From NCBI GenBank assembly GCA_032111745.1, contig JAULUH010000372.1, forward strand, positions 1 to 8,247: DNA of 8,247 nucleotides. The letters are read 5' to 3'. Positions 1 to 6,064 of this stretch are shown one piece after another. This stretch comes from JAULUH01 sp032111745 (lineage in GTDB: Bacteria; Chloroflexota; Anaerolineae; JAAEKA01). Positions within the stretch are counted from its first letter, which is position 1; each line of letters starts with the position of its first letter. The notes below the pieces were generated by a model. That model worked only from the letters and a program-made list of their open reading frames with translations, was not told the DNA's origin and made no database searches. A program made the translations under genes and the position numbers.

Positions 1-1
1 C

Positions 2-940
2 GCGCATGCGCTGCGCCAACGTGGCCTGCGCGTCCTGGTAGTGGACAAGGGCCGCAGCGTAGGTGGCCGGCTAGCTACCCGCCGCCTGAGGCTTGGCCAG
101 GCCGACCATGGGGCCCAGTTCTTCACCGTGCGCACGGCGGAGTTCCAGGCCTGGGTTGAGCGTTGGCTGGCCCAGGGGCTCGTCTTCCAGTGGGCCACCG
201 GCTGGAGCGATGGCAGCCTGGCCCCGGCAGCCTTCGACGGGCCGCCCCGTTACGCGGTCCAGGGTGGCATGAATGCCCTGGCCAAGCACCTGGCCGAAGG
301 CCTCGACGTGCACACGGACAGGCGCCTTTTCGCCGTACAGGCCACGGCTGGCGGCTGGCAGGCTACCGCCGAGGCCGGCCAGCTCTACACGACCCGCGCG
401 TTGTTGCTCACGCCCCCGGTGCCCCAATCCCTCGACCTGCTGGATGCGGGCGCCGTGCCCCTGGCTCGCGCCGACCGGTCGGCGCTGCAGCGCATCCGCT
501 ATGCCCCCTGCCTGGCCGGCCTGTTCCGGGTGGACCGGCCTCCGCTGCTGCCCGAGCCCGGTGCCCTGCAGCGCCCGGGGAACGACATCCCCTGGATCGC
601 CGACAACCAGCGCAAGGGCATCTCGCCGGATGCTACCATCATCACCGTGCACGCCGGGCCTGAGCCCAGCCGGCGGCTCTATGAAACTCCCGATGCCGAG
701 GCCCTGGCCCTGCTGAGCGACGGCCTGGCGCCCTGGCTGGCGCCGGGCACCGCGGTATTGGAGGCCCAGCTCAAGCGCTGGCGCTACGCACTGCCCACGG
801 TGTTGCACGAGCGACGGGCGCTGGTGGCCGAAGGTCTGCCGCCGCTGGCCGTTGCCGGCGATGCCTTCGGCGGGCCTCGGGTGGAGGGTGCGGCGCTGTC
901 GGGCCTCGCGGCGGGCGCGGCCCTGGCCGAGGCGTTGTGA
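2..940 (+). CDS. Renalase-like FAD/NAD(P)-dependent oxidoreductase, 5' end cut by the window
   Basis: The reading frame is open from base 2 to the TGA at 938-940, giving 312 visible residues. The first in-frame GTG (41) lies inside a conserved core strand, so it is not the start. Visible residues 11-23 (VLVVDKGRSVGGR) are the end of an FAD-binding Rossmann fold: the second beta strand with its acidic ribose-binding residue, followed by the GGR motif. The GxGxxG loop must lie just before the window. KRWRYALP (about 258-265) and GDAFGGPRVEGAALSG (from about 286, the C-terminal FAD-contacting GD motif) are typical of renalase-like amine-oxidase-fold proteins (COG3380 type). These are cytosolic flavoproteins that oxidise small reduced substrates, and bacterial members mostly lack an assigned substrate. 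Only about 25 N-terminal residues seem to be missing. The gene converges on the phosphatase gene. Family assignment is strong; substrate is unknown. Confidence 0.88.
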   Translation, partial: AHALRQRGLRVLVVDKGRSVGGRLATRRLRLGQADHGAQFFTVRTAEFQAWVERWLAQGLVFQWATGWSDGSLAPAAFDGPPRYAVQGGMNALAKHLAEGLDVHTDRRLFAVQATAGGWQATAEAGQLYTTRALLLTPPVPQSLDLLDAGAVPLARADRSALQRIRYAPCLAGLFRVDRPPLLPEPGALQRPGNDIPWIADNQRKGISPDATIITVHAGPEPSRRLYETPDAEALALLSDGLAPWLAPGTAVLEAQLKRWRYALPTVLHERRALVAEGLPPLAVAGDAFGGPRVEGAALSGLAAGAALAEAL

Positions 941-950
941 CCTTGCCCCG

Positions 951-1071
951 GTCATTGCGCACCGTAACGTCCTGTCATTGCGGGAGACCCATACCGCCCA
1001 TCGGACGGTGGGCCACGAGGCCAGAGTGCGCGACGCCTCCTGAACAGCCATAGCGTCATGCCGTCATTGCG
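951..1071. repeat. Three GTCATTGCG repeat half-elements
   Basis: GTCATTGCG occurs at 951-959, 974-982 and 1063-1071. It is the usual 5' end of a dispersed bacterial repeat that typically reads GTCATTGCGAG and ends GCGAAGCAATCTC. A matching GGCGAAGCAATCTC end is present at 1123-1136, so 1063-1136 may be one full but diverged element, with 951 and 974 as partial copies. I recall the family from general experience and have not searched for it. Confidence 0.6.
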
Positions 1072-1121
1072 AGCCGGCCGCCGGTCATGAGGGCGCCCAA
1101 CGTCCGTGAGGTGCGAAAGGC

Positions 1122-1169
1122 CGGCGAAGCAATCTCCTGCCCGACACTTGGCAGGAGATTGCTTCGCCG
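1122..1169. repeat. Perfect 20-bp inverted repeat (REP-like hairpin)
   Basis: Bases 1122-1141 are exactly complementary to 1150-1169 around the 8-base loop CGACACTT. The arms carry GCGAAGCAATCTC and its complement, so two repeat ends face each other head to head. There is no T-run after either arm, so a classical rho-independent terminator is not supported, although the structure could still impede transcription from either flank. Confidence 0.85.
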
Positions 1170-1194
1170 CAGCCCTTCCAGGGTGCTGCGCGAA

Positions 1195-1273
1195 CGGCTG
1201 TTCATGAACTGGCAGCCGGTTCATCGGGTACAGCATACCGCGATTACGCGCAAGCTGGTGTCATGAACAGCCG
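1195..1273. repeat. 79-bp segment bounded by 13-bp perfect inverted repeats
   Basis: CGGCTGTTCATGA at 1195-1207 is the exact reverse complement of TCATGAACAGCCG at 1261-1273. The interior contains further small stems, including GGTA-CAGCA-TACC (1228-1240 region) and CGCG-ATTA-CGCG (1239-1250). It abuts the 35-bp palindrome and shares base 1273 with it. The form is that of a very small non-coding palindromic element. No flanking target-site duplication is obvious. Confidence 0.6.
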
Positions 1274-1343
1274 GGCATGAATGGCGGCGTGGGGCGGGCG
1301 GGGCTGCGGCAGCCCCGCCCGCCCCACGCCGCCATTCATGCCC
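1273..1343. repeat. Perfect 35-bp palindrome, extremely GC-rich
   Basis: Bases 1273-1307 are the exact reverse complement of 1309-1343, with one central base (1308). The outer arms read GGGCATGAATGGCGGC and the core is made of GGGCGGG/GGGGCTGC blocks. It begins 29 bases past the phosphatase stop codon in the direction of that gene's transcription. As RNA it would form an extremely stable hairpin from either strand and could act as a bidirectional, T-tract-less barrier between the converging genes. That role is inference. The outermost GGGCATGAATG resembles the motif of the neighbouring 29-bp array. Confidence 0.9.
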
Positions 1344-1406
1344 CTACGCCACATGTGTGGGCATTCGTGCCCCTACGATACACCTGTGGGCATTCGTGCC
1401 CCTACG
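1336..1406. repeat. 29-bp-period direct repeats (GTGCCCCTACG)
   Basis: CCCCTAC occurs at 1341, 1370 and 1399, exactly 29 bases apart. The two complete units differ at only four of 29 positions, all near the left end. The first copy is partial and is fused to the right end of the 35-bp palindrome. Each full unit contains GGGCA-TTCG-TGCCC, a five-pair stem with a TTCG loop. There are no unique spacers, so this is not a CRISPR array. The array overlaps the 3' end of the phosphatase gene. Confidence 0.85.
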
Positions 1407-1900
1407 GTTTCCCCTATCCACCGGACCAGATCCACCTGCTCCGGGCGCTCGGGGTAGGAGCCGGTAAGGCTTACCCGCTCTATGGCCTCGTCCACGGGCA
1501 GGCCCAACGCCACCAGCACGGCGCTGGCCAGCAGGCCCGTGCGGCCGACTCCGGCGGCGCAGTGCGCCAGCATGTAGTCCCCGGCGCGCAGGCTTTGGGC
1601 CACCTGGACGACGAAGGCCAGGAAGCGTTGGCGGTCTGACGGCACCCCGTAGTCCTCGATGGGGAACATGACCTGGCGCCACGGCGTGCCCCCGTTGCGT
1701 AACAGGCGGGCATACTCCGGAGACTTGGCCTCGACCTCCGCCAGCGGAGCCAGGCAAATCACCTGGGAAATGCCGCGCCGCCTGATCTCGTCGATGGAGC
1801 GCTGCAGTGGCTCCAGCCGCCCCGGCATCCGGTGGAGGAAGAGACGCCCCCGCACATCCTCCGGCAGGTCAACCATCCGAAACATCGCGCGCTCGGTCAT
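1373..1900 (-). CDS. Protein tyrosine / dual-specificity phosphatase family protein
   Basis: A 175-residue cytosolic protein (no signal peptide or membrane segment) with the cysteine-phosphatase loop HCAAGVGRTG at 113-122. Cys114 would be the nucleophile and Arg120 the phosphate-binding residue (C-x5-R). EDYGVP at 82-87 matches the loop that carries the general acid, probably Asp83. The family removes phosphate from phosphotyrosine or phosphoserine/threonine, sometimes from other phosphate esters; the substrate here is unknown. The ATG at 1898-1900 gives the longest form, but no Shine-Dalgarno sequence precedes it. Met6 (1885) or Met9 (1876) are possible starts, and relatives often begin near MFR. 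The last ten or so residues (VGARMPTGVS) and the TAG stop are encoded by the 29-bp repeat, so the natural C-terminus was probably replaced or extended. It follows the transporter ATPase gene by 54 bases and may have its own promoter. Confidence 0.9.
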   Translation of the reverse strand: MTERAMFRMVDLPEDVRGRLFLHRMPGRLEPLQRSIDEIRRRGISQVICLAPLAEVEAKSPEYARLLRNGGTPWRQVMFPIEDYGVPSDRQRFLAFVVQVAQSLRAGDYMLAHCAAGVGRTGLLASAVLVALGLPVDEAIERVSLTGSYPERPEQVDLVRWIGETVGARMPTGVS

Positions 1901-1909
1901 AACACGGTG

Positions 1910-1938
1910 ATTCTAGCCCATCTTCGACGGCCTGGCAA
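1910..1938 (-). promoter_or_regulatory. Candidate sigma70-type promoter for the phosphatase gene
   Basis: On the minus strand TTGCCA (1933-1938) and TAGAAT (1910-1915) are separated by exactly 17 bases, each one or two changes from consensus. The pair falls in the 54-base gap between the last transporter gene and the phosphatase gene. The predicted start near 1903 would leave a leader of only about 3 nt before the ATG at 1900, or about 18 nt if translation starts at Met6. Found by eye only. Confidence 0.5.
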
Positions 1939-1954
1939 AACCACCCCGGCTCGC

Positions 1955-2962
1955 TCAGGCCTCGGCCGCCGGCACCAGCAGGCAGGCCGCCTGCTGGCCG
2001 CCGGCCACCACTTTCAGCGCCGGGTCCTGCTGCTGGCACAGCGCCTCGGCCAGGGGACAGCGCGGGTGAAAGCGGCAGCCGGGCGGCAGATCGATGGGAT
2101 TGGGGGGGTCCCCCTGCAGGATGATGTGCGTGCGCCGCGCCCGCGGGTTGGGCACCGGCACCACCGACAGCAGCGCCTTTGTGTAGGGATGGGCGGGCGC
2201 GGCCAGCACCTGCCCGGTCTCCCCGATCTCCACGATGCGGCCCAGGTACATCACAGCCACCCGGTCGGTGATGGCGGCTGCCGTCGCCAGGTCGTGGGTG
2301 ATGAACAACACCGAGATGCCCTTGCTGTCCCGCAGCTCGGTGAGGAGGTTCAGAATCTCAGCTCGGATACTGACGTCCAGCATGGAAACCGGCTCATCCG
2401 CCAGCAGCACCACCGGCTCCAGCACCAGCGCGCCGGCGATGACCACCCGCTGGCGCTGCCCGCCGGACAGCTCGTGGGGATACCGTCCCACAAACGTCTC
2501 CGCTGGCCGCAGGCCGGCATCCTCCAGGGCGCGCCGCACCCGCGCCGCCTGCTCCACCCGGCTCGACACGAGCCTGTGCACCTGCAGCGGCTCGGCCACG
2601 ATCTCGCCCACCGTCATCAGGGGATTCAGCGACTCGTAGGGGTCCTGGAAGATCATCTGGATCTGGCGGCGCAGCTGCTGCCGGCGGCGGGCATCGGCCA
2701 TCAGCGGGCCGGTATCCCGGCCCTCGAACCGGATGGTGCCGGAGGTCGGCGGCTCCAGCCCCATCAGCACCAGGGCCAGGGTCGACTTGCCGCAGCCACT
2801 CTCCCCCACCACCCCCAGCATCTCGCCCCGGCCCAGGTCGAAGCTGACCCCGTCCACCGCATGCACGAAGCGGCCGGTCGAGCGGCCCACGCCGGCCCGC
2901 CCCACAGGGAAGAGCTTGCGCAGGTCGCGCACCTCGAGGATCGGTTCCCGGGCGGTATCCAT
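1955..2962 (-). CDS. Oligopeptide/dipeptide ABC transporter ATPase, OppF/DppF type
   Basis: The second ATPase of the peptide importer, acting on the inner face of the membrane, with 335 residues from the ATG. Motifs (numbered from the GTG at 2965, one codon earlier): Walker A GESGCGKST (54-62), Q-loop Gln107, signature LSGGQRQR (166-173), Walker B VVLLADEP (185-192) and H-loop His224. Both halves of the ATP site look competent. The C-terminal oligopeptide-transporter extension carries Cys297, Cys303, Cys310 and Cys328, in the C-x5-C-x6-C...C arrangement. A GAGGG at 2971-2975 lies 8 bases before the ATG (2962) and 5 before the GTG (2965), so either start is possible; I prefer ATG. The gene is 49 bases downstream of the first ATPase gene and is the last gene of the operon. 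Substrate is inferred only from the family. Confidence 0.93.
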   Translation of the reverse strand: MDTAREPILEVRDLRKLFPVGRAGVGRSTGRFVHAVDGVSFDLGRGEMLGVVGESGCGKSTLALVLMGLEPPTSGTIRFEGRDTGPLMADARRRQQLRRQIQMIFQDPYESLNPLMTVGEIVAEPLQVHRLVSSRVEQAARVRRALEDAGLRPAETFVGRYPHELSGGQRQRVVIAGALVLEPVVLLADEPVSMLDVSIRAEILNLLTELRDSKGISVLFITHDLATAAAITDRVAVMYLGRIVEIGETGQVLAAPAHPYTKALLSVVPVPNPRARRTHIILQGDPPNPIDLPPGCRFHPRCPLAEALCQQQDPALKVVAGGQQAACLLVPAAEA

Positions 2963-3011
2963 CACTCACGCCCTCGAACGCGCCTCAGCCGCCGCTGCCA
3001 GCTCACGGCCA

Positions 3012-4025
3012 TCAGGCTGGCCCCTCCCAGAGCTGGCCCTCCACCAAATGGCAGCTGGCCCAGTGTCGCTCCGCCAGCCGGTGCAGGGCCGGTGCCTCGT
3101 CGTGGCAGCGCTGAAAGACCTGGGGACAGCGGGGGGCGAAGCGGCACCCCGGCGGCAAGGCATCCAGCCGCGGGGGCGCGCCCGGGATGGACACCAGCTT
3201 CGCCTCGGGCCGCGACAGGTCGGGAAAGGCGTGCAAGAGCTGCTGCGTATAGGGGTGTGCGGGGCGGTTGAAGACGGTGTCCACATCCGCGTACTCCGCA
3301 GTCACGCCCCCATACATCACCAGCACGGCATCGCACACCTCCGCCACCACGCCCAGGTCGTGGGTCACCAGGATCACCGACAGCCCCAGCTGGTGGCGCA
3401 GGTCGTCGAGCAGCTGCAGGATTTGCGCCTGCACCGTCACGTCCAGCGCGGTGGTGGGCTCGTCGGCGATGACCACCTGGGGGTCGCAGGCCAGGGCCAT
3501 GGCGATCATGGCCCGCTGCCGCATGCCGCCCGAATACTGGTGGGGATACTGGCCCTGGCGTTGGGCGCCGATGCCCACCAGGTCCAGCAGCTCGCCGACC
3601 CGCGGGCTGGCCGCGGCCCGGTTGGCCACCATGCCGTGGCGCACCATGGGCTCGGCGATCTGGTCCCCGATGGTGCGCACCGGGTTGAGGGCGTTCATAG
3701 CCCCCTGGAAGATGATGGAGAGCTGGCGCCAGCGCACGCTGCCCATCTCCTTCTCGGACAGCGCCAGCAGGTCGCGGCCCTCGAAGAGCACCTCGCCGTC
3801 GACGATGCGGCCGGCCTGGGGCAATAGCTGCATCAGGCTGAGCACCAGGGTCGTCTTGCCGCAGCCGCTCTCTCCGACCAGCCCCAGCATCTCCCCCCGG
3901 TGCAGAGTGAAGCTAACCCGGTCCACCGCCCGCGCCGGCGCCTGGTCCCTGGCCACGAACTCGACAGATACGTCGCGCGCCTCCAGCACGCCCTCCGTTA
4001 CGCTCGCTAGCCCTGGATCGCCCAC
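3012..4025 (-). CDS. Oligopeptide/dipeptide ABC transporter ATPase, OppD/DppD type
   Basis: A 337-residue cytosolic ATPase that pairs with the following F-type ATPase to drive the two permeases. Walker A GESGCGKTT is at 51-59, Q-loop Gln107, signature YSGGMRQR at 164-171, Walker B VVIADEP at 184-190 and H-loop His222. The C-terminal domain has PPGCRFAPRC and cysteines 294, 300, 307 and 325; in structurally studied Opp/Dpp ATPases such cysteines bind a 4Fe-4S cluster. The start is a GTG at 4023-4025. It is supported by GGAGG (4032-4036) with a 6-base spacer, and no ATG near the start has a comparable site. The gene lies 34 bases after the second permease gene. Length and domain order are normal for the family. 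Confidence 0.94.
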   Translation of the reverse strand: MGDPGLASVTEGVLEARDVSVEFVARDQAPARAVDRVSFTLHRGEMLGLVGESGCGKTTLVLSLMQLLPQAGRIVDGEVLFEGRDLLALSEKEMGSVRWRQLSIIFQGAMNALNPVRTIGDQIAEPMVRHGMVANRAAASPRVGELLDLVGIGAQRQGQYPHQYSGGMRQRAMIAMALACDPQVVIADEPTTALDVTVQAQILQLLDDLRHQLGLSVILVTHDLGVVAEVCDAVLVMYGGVTAEYADVDTVFNRPAHPYTQQLLHAFPDLSRPEAKLVSIPGAPPRLDALPPGCRFAPRCPQVFQRCHDEAPALHRLAERHWASCHLVEGQLWEGPA

Positions 4026-4059
4026 GCGTGGCCTCCAGCCCTGGTTGCAAGAGCGTCGA

Positions 4060-5025
4060 TCAGAACACCTGCCATTCCCCCCCCACCTCCTGGTCGGCCA
4101 CCGCGGTGCCGCGCACTCCCGGCCGCACCACCTGCTGTTCTCCCGCCAGGTGATGGGTCTCCAGCCGCGGGTTGAGCACCCTTTCGAGCCCCTGGCCCAA
4201 CAGGGTACAGCCCAGCACCACCCAGACGATGCCCACGCCCGGCGGCACCAGGGCCCACCAGGCGCCGGCGCTCATGGCCCCCCGGGTGAAGGCGAAGTTC
4301 AGCATCTGGCCCCAGCTCAGGGTGGTGGGATCCCCCAGGCCGAGGAAGCTCAGGGTGCTCTCGTTGAGGATGGCCAGGGAGATCACCAGCACGGTGTTGG
4401 CCACCATCAGGGGCAGCACCAGGGGCAGGATGTGGCGGCGGATGATGTGTCCGCTGCCCGCGCCGATGGCGCGGGCCCGCAGCACGAACTTGCGCTCCTT
4501 CACCGACAGGGTCTGGGAGCGCACCAGGCGGGCCGTGCCGGTCCAGCCCAGGATGCCGATCACGAAGATGATGTTGAGCAGGCTCGGCTTCGTCAGCGCC
4601 ACCAGCACGACGGCGAGCGGCAAGTCGGGGATCACCAGCATGATGTCGGTGAAGCGCATCAGCCCGTTCTCCACCCGGCCGCCGGCATAGCCGGCCACCA
4701 GGCCGATCACACCGCCGATGGCGATGGCGATGAACGCGGCGAAGAAGCCCACGGTGAGGGAGACGCGCGAGCCGTAGATGAAGTTGGACAGCACGTCCTT
4801 GCCCGCGTCGTCGGTACCCAGCAGGTGCGCGCGGCTGGGCGGGGCGTAGATGTCGTCGATGGTAACCTGCACGGGGGCCTTGGGGTTGTAGGGGGCCAGC
4901 ACCGGGGCGAAGACCGCCATCAGGACCGCCAGCACCAGCAGCACCAGGCCCACGACACCCATGCGGTTGTGCCGGAAGCTGCGCCAGAAGCCGCGCGCCG
5001 AGGTGATCTCAACCGGAGAGGGCAT
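4060..5025 (-). CDS. Peptide ABC transporter permease, OppC/DppC type
   Basis: A 321-residue inner-membrane permease. It has a first membrane helix at about 22-44 and then the hallmark HLLGTDDAGKDVLS (67-80) with YGSRVSL, typical of C-type permeases. Further hydrophobic segments lie at about 91-113, 127-145, 150-162, 201-222 and 257-275. The EAA-type loop that contacts the ATPases runs from about 181 to 207 (ARAIGAG...RRHILP). The ATG at 5023-5025 is preferred: it lies 4 bases after the stop of the B permease and has AGGA (5033-5036) with a 7-base spacer. A TTG at 5055 would add ten residues overlapping the previous gene. After the usual ending (LNPRLET, about 285-291) there is an unusual hydrophilic tail of about 30 residues. 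Forms a heterodimer with the B permease. Confidence 0.93.
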   Translation of the reverse strand: MPSPVEITSARGFWRSFRHNRMGVVGLVLLVLAVLMAVFAPVLAPYNPKAPVQVTIDDIYAPPSRAHLLGTDDAGKDVLSNFIYGSRVSLTVGFFAAFIAIAIGGVIGLVAGYAGGRVENGLMRFTDIMLVIPDLPLAVVLVALTKPSLLNIIFVIGILGWTGTARLVRSQTLSVKERKFVLRARAIGAGSGHIIRRHILPLVLPLMVANTVLVISLAILNESTLSFLGLGDPTTLSWGQMLNFAFTRGAMSAGAWWALVPPGVGIVWVVLGCTLLGQGLERVLNPRLETHHLAGEQQVVRPGVRGTAVADQEVGGEWQVF

Positions 5026-5029
5026 AGGT

Positions 5030-6061
5030 CTATCCTGCCCGCACGCGCGGGTCAAGGTACGAGTAGAGCAGGTCCGCGGCCAGGTTGGCGAAGATCACGC
5101 TCACGGCAATGATCAGAAACGCGCCCTGCAACACCGGGTAGTCGCGGCGGCCCACGGCCTCGTAGATGGTCTGGCCCAGCCCCGGCCAGGAGAACACGGT
5201 CTCGATCTGGATCGCCCCCGCCACGGTGAACCCCAGGTTCAGGGCGATGATGGTGACCATGGGCAGCATGGAGTTGCGCAGGGCGTGGTCGCGCAGCACC
5301 TGCGCGTTGCTCAGGCCCTTGGCCCGGGCGGTCAGGATGTAGTCCTCCGACAGCACGTCCAGCATGGTGCTGCGCATGATCAGCATGTATTCGCCCACGA
5401 AGACGATGGTGAAGGTCAGGGTGGGCAGGATCATGTGACGCAGCAGGTCCACCAGCTGCTCGCCCGCGGTGTCGTAGGTAGCGCCCGGCGTCAGCTTGCC
5501 GCCGATGGGGAGGCCGAAGTGGCGGCTGCCGATGAACAGCAGGATGATGCCCAGCCAGAAGGTGGGCAGGCTCCAGGCCACCAGCCCGCCCACCAGCGAG
5601 GCGTAGTCCACCGGCCGGCGCACCCGCCAGGCCGCAACCATGCCCAGCACGATGCCGATGACGATGGCCAGGACCTGGCCGGCGCCGATCAGCAGCAGGG
5701 TGTTCCACAGCCGCTCCAGCAACAGTTGGAGCACCGGCCGGTTGCTGTGGTAGCTGATGCCCAGGTCCCCGCGCGCCAGGTTAGCGGCGTAGATGAAGAA
5801 CTGGGTCTGCAGGGGGTTGACCAGGCAATCGCCCGGCTGGAGCGGGTTGAGGGACTGGAAGCAGTTGACGACCGGCTTGTCCAGGCCAAAGCGCTGGCGA
5901 ATGGCCTCCTGCGCCGCCACGGTCATGCGCGGGTCGCGCACGCCGGCCCGCGCCGGATCGCCGGGCAGCACCCGGAAGAGGAAGAAGTTGAGGACGACGA
6001 CGAACAGAACCGTCAGGATCGCCCAGCCAACCTTACGCAGGACATAGTGGGAGCCGGCCAT
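5030..6061 (-). CDS. Peptide ABC transporter permease, OppB/DppB type
   Basis: A 343-residue inner-membrane permease. It starts with a helix at about 9-30 followed by RVLPGDPA, the usual B-type opening. Other hydrophobic segments are at about 119-144, 154-177, 208-228, 265-288 and 311-334, and it ends in the family-typical YLDPRVR. The EAA loop (about 240-267, including ARAKGLS and LRNSMLP) docks on the ATPases. Between RFGLDKP (57-63) and ARGDLG (96-101) lies an insertion-like stretch with Cys67 and Cys79, longer than in well-studied OppB proteins and probably on the outer side. The ATG is 3 bases after the stop of the lipoprotein gene and has no clear Shine-Dalgarno sequence, so translation is probably coupled to that of the upstream gene. 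Confidence 0.94.
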   Translation of the reverse strand: MAGSHYVLRKVGWAILTVLFVVVLNFFLFRVLPGDPARAGVRDPRMTVAAQEAIRQRFGLDKPVVNCFQSLNPLQPGDCLVNPLQTQFFIYAANLARGDLGISYHSNRPVLQLLLERLWNTLLLIGAGQVLAIVIGIVLGMVAAWRVRRPVDYASLVGGLVAWSLPTFWLGIILLFIGSRHFGLPIGGKLTPGATYDTAGEQLVDLLRHMILPTLTFTIVFVGEYMLIMRSTMLDVLSEDYILTARAKGLSNAQVLRDHALRNSMLPMVTIIALNLGFTVAGAIQIETVFSWPGLGQTIYEAVGRRDYPVLQGAFLIIAVSVIFANLAADLLYSYLDPRVRAG

Positions 6062-6064
6062 GCG

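Larger units (their letters stand above)
941..1372. repeat. Convergent intergenic region filled with REP-like palindromes
   Basis: The 432 bases between the converging oxidoreductase and phosphatase genes contain no credible gene. They hold several repeat types side by side: three GTCATTGCG motifs (951-959, 974-982, 1063-1071), a 20-bp hairpin (1122-1169), a 79-bp segment with terminal inverted repeats (1195-1273), a 35-bp palindrome (1273-1343) and most of a 29-bp-period array (1336-1406). TGAACAGCC occurs at 1041-1049 and 1264-1272, with an inverted copy at 1196-1204. Short translations here, such as GDCFAGL and PARNDG, are peptides commonly produced by reading through GTCATTGCG/GAAGCAATCTC repeats. 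Confidence 0.8.

Noticed and set aside
41..43. GTG at 41 as the start of the oxidoreductase
   Set aside because: The frame is open further upstream, and residues before it (RGLRVLV) belong to the conserved Rossmann fold, so the gene begins outside the window.
71..1051. 326-codon minus-strand frame opposite the oxidoreductase
   Set aside because: Gln/Gly/Arg-rich shadow translation with no domain; the opposite strand carries a clear renalase-like protein.
1122..1169. Rho-independent terminator of the oxidoreductase gene
   Set aside because: The hairpin is strong but lacks a T-run, lies about 180 bases past the stop codon, and its arms are repeat-family sequence.
952..1236. 94-codon minus-strand frame in the intergenic region
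   Set aside because: Its translation (GDCFAGL, PARNDG) is what results from reading through GTCATTGCG/GAAGCAATCTC repeats; there is no sign of a real protein.
1336..1406. 29-bp regular spacing suggesting a CRISPR array
   Set aside because: The whole 29-bp unit repeats with no unique spacers between copies, there are fewer than three units, and no cas gene is present.
5026..5055. TTG start at 5055 for the C permease
   Set aside because: The ATG at 5025 has an AGGA at good spacing and sits 4 bases after the previous stop; the TTG would overlap the B permease for no visible reason.
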